NCBI GenBank assembly: GCA_003561495.1
Contig: PWWM01000251.1
Span: 1 to 34,823 of the forward strand
Direction: 5' to 3'
DNA from: Gammaproteobacteria bacterium
Lineage (GTDB): Bacteria > Pseudomonadota > Gammaproteobacteria > Xanthomonadales > Wenzhouxiangellaceae
DNA: 34,823 nucleotides
Shown in pieces: positions 29,151 through 34,823 of the stretch (its first letter is position 1; the number at the start of each line of letters is the position of its first letter). A program made the position numbers and the translations under genes. The notes under the pieces were generated by a model that saw only the letters and a list, made by a program, of their open reading frames with translations, was not told the DNA's origin and did no database searches.

Positions 29151-30134
29151 TCAGCCGCTGGTGACCGCCTCGATCTCGACCAGCAGGTCCGAACGGCAGA
29201 TATCCCCGCGAAGCCCGATGACCGGTGTGTCCGGCCAGGCCGAGCGCAATTGCTCGCGAACCTGCGGCCAGTGCTCGGCATGGCGGACATAGGCCCGCAA
29301 CAGGCTGTGCACGCCGAACTCGCCCAGCGCCGGGCGTCTCAGGCGCTGGGTGCTTTCCTTGAGCACGGTGTCCAGGTTGACGATGATTTCAGCCGTCTGG
29401 GCCTCCAGGTCGCCTTCATGCAGGGTGCGATGACCGACCACGCTGGCGGTGCCTGAAATCATCAAAAAGGCGCTGCCATCGGGCTGGCCGATGGCCGTGG
29501 CGCGCGCAAAGGACGGGCTGCGCGGGCCGTAAATGCGCGGATAGCGGTAAGCGCTGACCTGGCGTGGGTTCTCGATATTGATCCCGCCATGGCGACCGGT
29601 CAGAACCATGACGCGCAGATGGGGATCGTCACCACCAATGGCCGTTCCCGCACACAGTTCGCGATCACCAATACCGGCCGCTTCCAATGCTCGCGCGCGT
29701 CCCAGGCAGAATCGGCGATAGCGTTCGTCGTCACCTTCGCCACGATTGATCGCCGGCATGAAATTCCAGGCACGAATGAGCGTCGGACAGCCTTGCATCT
29801 TGGCCAGGGCAAGGATCTCGCCGTAAAGCCTCTCGGTCATTCCCGCCGGGTCAGTGCGACCGTCATCGGCACATTCGCAGGCGATGTACAGGAGATGGTC
29901 AGCTTGGCAGAAACGCAGATCGCCATGCCGACCACTCTCGGCCTTTGCGGGAATCAGCCAGTGTTCCTCGACCTGGTCACCGCCCAGCAGCTCCAGACCA
30001 ATCTGGTCAAAGCCCGGACGCGGCTGGTCGAACGCGAACCGCATCAGCGCCTCCGAGCCCGAGCTGGCCGAGGCGCTGATTCGAATGCCGGCGCGACTGG
30101 CCGGCTTGATCAAGCCGGCTTCAGTGACCACCAT
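29151..30134 (-). CDS. xanB2: XanB2/FkbO/Hyg5-like chorismatase (3-hydroxybenzoate synthase-like)
   Basis: YIACECADDGRTDPAGMTERLYGEILALAKMQGCPTLIRAWNFMPAINRGEGDDERYRRFCLGRARAL, SAYRYPRIYGPRSPSFARAT, LMISGTASVVGHRTLHEGDLEAQTAEIIVNL match the chorismatase family as I know it. Start 30134 or 30152. Confidence 0.88.
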   Translation of the reverse strand: MVVTEAGLIKPASRAGIRISASASSGSEALMRFAFDQPRPGFDQIGLELLGGDQVEEHWLIPAKAESGRHGDLRFCQADHLLYIACECADDGRTDPAGMTERLYGEILALAKMQGCPTLIRAWNFMPAINRGEGDDERYRRFCLGRARALEAAGIGDRELCAGTAIGGDDPHLRVMVLTGRHGGINIENPRQVSAYRYPRIYGPRSPSFARATAIGQPDGSAFLMISGTASVVGHRTLHEGDLEAQTAEIIVNLDTVLKESTQRLRRPALGEFGVHSLLRAYVRHAEHWPQVREQLRSAWPDTPVIGLRGDICRSDLLVEIEAVTSG

Positions 30135-31479
30135 CGAACTCCACCCGGGCATTTTTCAGGCGCTGACGACGCGAGCGCAAAGTGGCCGGCAAATCGGCCA
30201 GGCTGACCAGCCAGAAAACCAGGCGGAAGGCGCGCAAACGCCAGCGAACCCGCCAGTTGTCGTACAAATCACCGGCCAGGGCCGACACCACCGCCGGCTT
30301 GATCTGAAACGCCGTCTGCGAGCTCAGAAACAAACGACGCATGGCCGGCGTGGGAAAACGATAGATCAGCCAGGCCAGTTCATTGACCCCTTGCCGGATC
30401 CGCTTGCGAAACTGGCTGCGGGCACGCTCGGAGGCGCGACGGTCACCGGCCAGTTCGGCCAGGATCACTTCGGCGCCCAGCTCGGCACTGTGCATGCCGA
30501 AATACACCCCGGATGAAAAAACCGGATCAATGAAGATCCCGGCATCACCAACCATCAGCCAGCGCTCGCCATCAAGCCGACGCGAAAAATAGGAGTAGTT
30601 GCCGGTCGCAGTAATCGGAGAAATCAACTCGCCGCGAGACAGGCGTTCCCAGGCATGGCGGTTGCGCTGGATGGTGGCGTGAAAAAAGCTCTCCACGTCG
30701 CGACCACGCCGGCGCAGGTATTCGGGATTGCAGACCGCACCGACACTCATGACGTTGTCCGGCAGCGGAATCATCCAGATCCAGCCCTGATCAAACCAGT
30801 AGATGCTGATGTTTCCGGCCGCCTCTCCGCCACGCCGCGGCACATCGCGAAAATGGCCGTACAGGGCCGCGGTGGCATGTTCCCGATTGCGTTCCTGCAG
30901 ACCGAAACGCCGCGCCAGTACACAATCCCGGCCGCTGGCGTCGACCACAAAGCGGGCCCGGATCCGCCGCCGCGCAGCTTCCTGCTCCACCTCAAGTTCG
31001 ACCCCATCACCGGCTTCGAAATCAACTTCGCGCACGCGTGCATTCATGGCCAGATGCGCACCGCACCGGCCGGCATGCTCGAACATCATGCGGTCCAGAT
31101 CCGAGCGCAATACCTGGAACGCGTGGTCGCAACCCTCGGCCTGATCCAGCGCATCCCGAAAACGGATTTCATGAGTATGCTCTTCCTCGTCATCGGTGGT
31201 GAAATCCACTCCCGGTTTCCGCACGCCGATCGCTTCAAGTTCCTGTTCCAGGCCCAGGCGTCGAAAAATCGGCAGGTTGTACGGTAAAAGGGATTCTCCG
31301 ATGTGAAAGCGCGGATGCTCATCCTTTTCCAGCACCAGGACGCGATGGCCACGCTCGGCCACCAGGCTGGCCAGGGTCGACCCGCTTGGCCCACCGCCAA
31401 TGACGGCGACATCAACCTGATCGGGCAACGGCACATTGGTGCTTGGATCGGACAAGTGGTCGAGGCTTCCTGTGAGCAT
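30121..31479 (-). CDS. NAD(P)/FAD-dependent oxidoreductase, halogenase-like
   Basis: VDVAVIGGGPSGSTLASLVAERGHRVLVLEKDEHPRFHIGESLLPYNLPIFRRLG, GWIWMIPLPDNVMSVGAV (WxWxIP), WLMVGDAGIFIDPVFSSGVYFGMHSAEL. Confidence 0.9.
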   Translation of the reverse strand: MLTGSLDHLSDPSTNVPLPDQVDVAVIGGGPSGSTLASLVAERGHRVLVLEKDEHPRFHIGESLLPYNLPIFRRLGLEQELEAIGVRKPGVDFTTDDEEEHTHEIRFRDALDQAEGCDHAFQVLRSDLDRMMFEHAGRCGAHLAMNARVREVDFEAGDGVELEVEQEAARRRIRARFVVDASGRDCVLARRFGLQERNREHATAALYGHFRDVPRRGGEAAGNISIYWFDQGWIWMIPLPDNVMSVGAVCNPEYLRRRGRDVESFFHATIQRNRHAWERLSRGELISPITATGNYSYFSRRLDGERWLMVGDAGIFIDPVFSSGVYFGMHSAELGAEVILAELAGDRRASERARSQFRKRIRQGVNELAWLIYRFPTPAMRRLFLSSQTAFQIKPAVVSALAGDLYDNWRVRWRLRAFRLVFWLVSLADLPATLRSRRQRLKNARVEFDGGH

Positions 31480-31668
31480 AATACTGACCTTGTATTATAA
31501 TCCACAGGTCACTACAGGCAGTGACACAGAATCCCGGCGCACTGCGTAGTAATAGCAGCCCGACCCTAATTCGCATGATTCTAAAGAAAGACCGGCAGCA
31601 CGACCCTGGATGTCCAGAACAAGGGGGCGGCCGTCTTCAGTCAAACAAAGATTCCTGGAGGAATATCA

Positions 31669-31938
31669 ATGAGTGCCGAGCAGACGCCGAGTGAGCGCAA
31701 ACTGGCCGAGCTGATCGTCGAATCGCTCAATCTCGAGGACATCGAGCCCGAGGAAATCGAGCCTGAAAAACCCCTGTTCGGCGATGAGTATGGGCTCGAT
31801 TCCATCGATGCGCTCGAGCTGGCACTGGCCATTTCCAAAACCTATGGCGTCCAGCTCAGGGCTGATGATGAGAAGAATCGGCACGTGTTCGCCAACCTGC
31901 GCTCGCTCAATGCCCATATCGAATCCTTGAGCGGCTGA
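31669..31938 (+). CDS. Acyl carrier protein
   Basis: 89 aa acidic; FGDEYGLDSIDALELALAISKTYGV phosphopantetheine attachment motif (DSI); GGAGG SD upstream. Confidence 0.95.
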   Translation: MSAEQTPSERKLAELIVESLNLEDIEPEEIEPEKPLFGDEYGLDSIDALELALAISKTYGVQLRADDEKNRHVFANLRSLNAHIESLSG

Positions 31939-31943
31939 CATCC

Positions 31944-32582
31944 GTGACCGCCGCCAGCGCCCAACCGCCCAACCCGATCGCCTTGCGTCTGGCCGCCCTG
32001 CTGGCCTACCCGTTGCTGGTCATTGTGGCGTTGTGGCTGCAGCAACCGGCCTTGCGCGCTCTGGGACTTCCGCTGCTGGCCGTCGCCCTGGTCGGACTGT
32101 GGCCGGTGCATACCGCAGGTCGCGTGGTTCTCCTGGCCAGCCTCCTGCTGGCTGCGCTGGTGGTCAGTCTGCCGAGCCTGGCGCTGTGGCCGCCCGGGCT
32201 GGCCTGCCTGGCTGTGGCGGCCTGGTTTGCATCCACGCTCAGGGCTGACTCGGACCCGGCCATCAAGCGTTTTGCGCGTGCCGTGCATGACCATCTCGGC
32301 ATGACCCTGCCGGCCGAAACCGATGGCTGGACCCGGGTCTGGACAGGCATCTGGGTGGTGCTGCTGAGTCTGATCGGCAGCGTGGCGATCGCACTGGCCG
32401 TCATCAATCAGGCCGGCTGGTGGCTGACCTGGATACTGGCCATTGCCCCGCTGATGGCAGTCAGCACCCTGATTCTGGAACATGTTCTGCGCCGGCGGCG
32501 CTTTCCCGACCATCATCCACTCACACTCGGGCAGTTTCTGATCACGCTGGTGCGCGTGCGACCGGAGCAACTGGGCCGATGA
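31944..32582 (+). CDS. Membrane protein of aryl-polyene clusters (COG4648-like)
   Basis: 212 aa, multiple TM; position between ACP and AMP-ligase; FARAVHDHLGMTL, VLRRRRFPDHHPLTLGQFL. Family assignment from context. Confidence 0.7.
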   Translation: MTAASAQPPNPIALRLAALLAYPLLVIVALWLQQPALRALGLPLLAVALVGLWPVHTAGRVVLLASLLLAALVVSLPSLALWPPGLACLAVAAWFASTLRADSDPAIKRFARAVHDHLGMTLPAETDGWTRVWTGIWVVLLSLIGSVAIALAVINQAGWWLTWILAIAPLMAVSTLILEHVLRRRRFPDHHPLTLGQFLITLVRVRPEQLGR

Positions 32583-33910
32583 GCAAGCTGCCACTGATGA
32601 CCCGTGAGCTCGATGATGTCATCGCCTGGCGGGCAGGCCGAACGGTCACGGCCGCCGAGTTCATCTTCCAGGCCCGCTGGCTGGCCGACAGGCTGCGTCG
32701 CGAGGACCAGGTCATCAATCTTTGCCAGGACCGTCACACCTTCAGCCTGGCCTTTGCCGCGGCCATCCTGGCCCAGACCACCACCTTGCTGCCGGCCAAC
32801 CGTCTGCCCGACACGGTGGACGCGCTGGTCAATCGCTATCCCGGTTGCCTGATTCTCAGCGACCAGGCCATTGACGGGCTGCACCATCCCATGCTCGATC
32901 CCGGCATGGCGCTTGACCAGTCCGGTCGCGCCGAGCAGGTGCCCGAACCGGATGAGTCCCTGCTGGCCGCGGTAGTGTTTACCTCCGGCAGCACCGGCCC
33001 GTCCTCGGCAGTCGAAAAGCCGTGGCGCACCCTGCATGACTCCAGCCTGATCAATGCCGCCGAGTATGGACCGCAGGAACGGGCTCACGTACTGGCCACC
33101 GTGCCGCCACAACACATGTGGGGGCTGGAAACCTCGGTGTTGCTGCCGTGGTTCGGGCCGGCCATCATTGCCAGCGCCCAGCCGTTCTTTGCCGCCGACA
33201 TCATCGCCCTGCTCGATCAGTTGCCACGGCCGCGAGCCCTGGTCTCGACACCGATCCACTTGAGAAATCTGGCTGAATCCGGCTTCGACATTCCAACCAT
33301 CGATCGCATTTACTCGGCCACCGCGCCGCTGGGCGCGAAACTGGCCGGCGAACTGGAGCGGCAAACCTCGGCGCGAGTCACCGAGGTCTATGGCTGTTCC
33401 GAAGCCGGCTGCCTGGCGCACCGCCGCGCGGCACGCGATGAGCCCTGGCAACTGTTCAAGGCCTTTTCCCTGCTCGAGGACCACGGACAATTCCGGGTCC
33501 ATGCCGAACACCTGCCCGAGGACGTCACCCTGCTCGATCACCTGGACGTGCTCGATGACGGTCGCTTTCGCCTGGCCGGCCGCCATGGTGACCTGGTCAA
33601 TATTGCCGGCAAGCGCGCCTCGCTGGCCGAGCTGACCCAGCGGCTGCTGGATATCAGCGGCGTGACCGATGGGGTGATTTTCCAACCGCCCGAGAACGAT
33701 GAGGGCCGGGTCACCCGCCTGGCCGCGCTGGTGGTCGCCCCGCAATTGAGCGAACGCCAGATTCGCCAGGCCCTGTCCAGGCGCATCGACCCGGCTTTCA
33801 TGCCGCGCCCCTTGCGCCGGGTCCCAGCCCTGCCGAGAGCCGAGAGCGGCAAACTGCCCCATCAGTCCCTGGTCCATTTCTACCAACAGGTCTGCGAGCC
33901 GGCTCGATGA
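32579..33910 (+). CDS. AMP-dependent acyl/aryl-CoA (ACP) ligase
   Basis: AAVVFTSGSTGPSSAVEKPWRTL, IYSATAPLGAKLAGELERQTSARVTEVYGCSEAG, RFRLAGRHGDLVNIAGKRASL, LPRAESGKLPHQSL. Confidence 0.93.
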   Translation: MSKLPLMTRELDDVIAWRAGRTVTAAEFIFQARWLADRLRREDQVINLCQDRHTFSLAFAAAILAQTTTLLPANRLPDTVDALVNRYPGCLILSDQAIDGLHHPMLDPGMALDQSGRAEQVPEPDESLLAAVVFTSGSTGPSSAVEKPWRTLHDSSLINAAEYGPQERAHVLATVPPQHMWGLETSVLLPWFGPAIIASAQPFFAADIIALLDQLPRPRALVSTPIHLRNLAESGFDIPTIDRIYSATAPLGAKLAGELERQTSARVTEVYGCSEAGCLAHRRAARDEPWQLFKAFSLLEDHGQFRVHAEHLPEDVTLLDHLDVLDDGRFRLAGRHGDLVNIAGKRASLAELTQRLLDISGVTDGVIFQPPENDEGRVTRLAALVVAPQLSERQIRQALSRRIDPAFMPRPLRRVPALPRAESGKLPHQSLVHFYQQVCEPAR

Positions 33911-34215
33911 CCGAAGTCAGGGTGGACTACACCGAGGCCGACGATCACCCGGCCCTGCCGGGACATTTTCCCGGCCACCCGGTCATCCCCGGCGTGGTCT
34001 TGCTGGGTCGGGTGCATGAGCTGGCCCGCGAGCAACTGGGGTTTTCGTCCGGAGCCAGCCGCTGGCAGCGCATCAAGTTTCTGCGACCGGTCGGGCCCGG
34101 ACAGACCTGCACGATCACCCTGGACGGTGACCGGGAGGCGTTTTCCTTTGTCATTACCACCGACGGGAATCAGCCGGTGGCCCGTGGACAGTGTCGACAT
34201 GTCCCACTGGCGTGA
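33907..34215 (+). CDS. FabA/FabZ-like hotdog dehydratase (aryl-polyene type)
   Basis: 102 aa; GHFPGHPVIPGVVLLGRVHELA, IKFLRPVGPGQTCTITL. Confidence 0.88.
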   Translation: MTEVRVDYTEADDHPALPGHFPGHPVIPGVVLLGRVHELAREQLGFSSGASRWQRIKFLRPVGPGQTCTITLDGDREAFSFVITTDGNQPVARGQCRHVPLA

Positions 34216-34823
34216 GCGCCCGGAGGGCGGCAACCGCTTCTGGCTGGCCCTGATTCGCTGGGTCATCCTCAACATCGGGCGCGGTTTCGCCCAGTTCTTC
34301 ATGGTCCCGACCGCGCTGTATTTCTACCTGGTTCGGGGTGTCGAGCGCCGCGCCTCAAAGCGCTGGCTTGAACAGGTCCAGGCGCCGCGCCGCGGCTTTG
34401 TCGGCGTGATCACTCACATCTATACGTTCGCCATCACCATTGTCGACCGGGTGCTGCTGCTGGCCGGTCGCGAGGATGAGCTCGATATCCGCGCCGAAGG
34501 CGTCGATGAACTGATCGAGGTGCTGCGCAATGGCAACGGCGCCCTGCTGCTGGGTTCGCACCTGGGCAGTTTCGAGGCCATTCGAGTGTTCAGCCGCAAA
34601 GCGCCGGAGGAGTGCCGCTACCTCAAGGTGGTCATGGACCGCCAGCAGAACTCGCTGATCACCCGCATGCTCGAGGAGATCAATCCGGACATTCGCGATA
34701 CGGTCATCGATGCCCGCCAGCCCGGTCCGCAGATCATCCTGCAAGCCTCCGAGGCGCTGTCGGAAGGGGCAATGGTGGCCATGCTGGCCGATCGAATCTA
34801 CCGCTCGGAAGCCTCGGTCAAGG
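34199..34823 (+). CDS. Lysophospholipid acyltransferase-like (LPLAT/HtrB-type) protein, 3'-truncated by window end
   Basis: Read by hand: MSHWRERPEGGNRFWLALIRWVILNIGRGFAQFFMVPTALYFYLVRGVERRASKRWLEQV...LLLGSHLGSFEAIRVFSRK...MVAMLADRIYRSEASVK; not in the ORF track because it has no stop. Confidence 0.88.
   Translation, partial: MSHWRERPEGGNRFWLALIRWVILNIGRGFAQFFMVPTALYFYLVRGVERRASKRWLEQVQAPRRGFVGVITHIYTFAITIVDRVLLLAGREDELDIRAEGVDELIEVLRNGNGALLLGSHLGSFEAIRVFSRKAPEECRYLKVVMDRQQNSLITRMLEEINPDIRDTVIDARQPGPQIILQASEALSEGAMVAMLADRIYRSEASVK

Noticed and set aside
31669-31938. ACP considered as housekeeping fatty-acid AcpP
   Set aside because: Sequence (QTPSERKLAELIVESLNLEDIEPEEIEPEKPLFGDEYGLDSIDALEL) and context with AMP-ligase and dehydratase fit a dedicated pigment-pathway ACP, not the fab operon.

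Overview
High-GC proteobacterial chromosome segment, probably gammaproteobacterial and Xanthomonadales/Wenzhouxiangella-like by gene content (inference). No rRNA, tRNA, CRISPR or transposase gene was recognised. From left to right: a 5'-truncated (in window terms) secreted S8 subtilisin-like protease on the minus strand; a YadGH-type ABC exporter (minus); an alpha/beta hydrolase plus a NatAB-type ABC exporter (plus); an orphan secreted protein; a DUF1295 membrane protein; glmS; a ~1 kb island with two short related acidic ORFs; an EamA transporter; a complete histidine operon led by a TrpR-like (YerC/YecD/HisR-type) regulator, order trpR-like-hisG-D-C-B-H-A-F-IE; a degenerate EAL protein; a creatininase-family protein; a lipoprotein hydrolase; a small secreted protein; a YdcF/SanA-like protein. 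The last ~10 kb is an aryl-polyene/xanthomonadin-like pigment cluster: ketosynthase, KS-like chain-length factor, GT2, two flavin-dependent halogenase-like oxidoreductases, a XanB2-like chorismatase, ACP, membrane protein, AMP-ligase, FabZ-like dehydratase and a truncated LPLAT acyltransferase. The main non-coding signals are a 24-bp operator-like palindrome before the his regulator, a perfect 28-bp inverted repeat, inverted heptanucleotide arrays flanking hisGDCB, three REP-like elements with a compensatory stem change, and an 18-bp stem-loop. All functional calls are from reading motifs by eye; no database search was possible.
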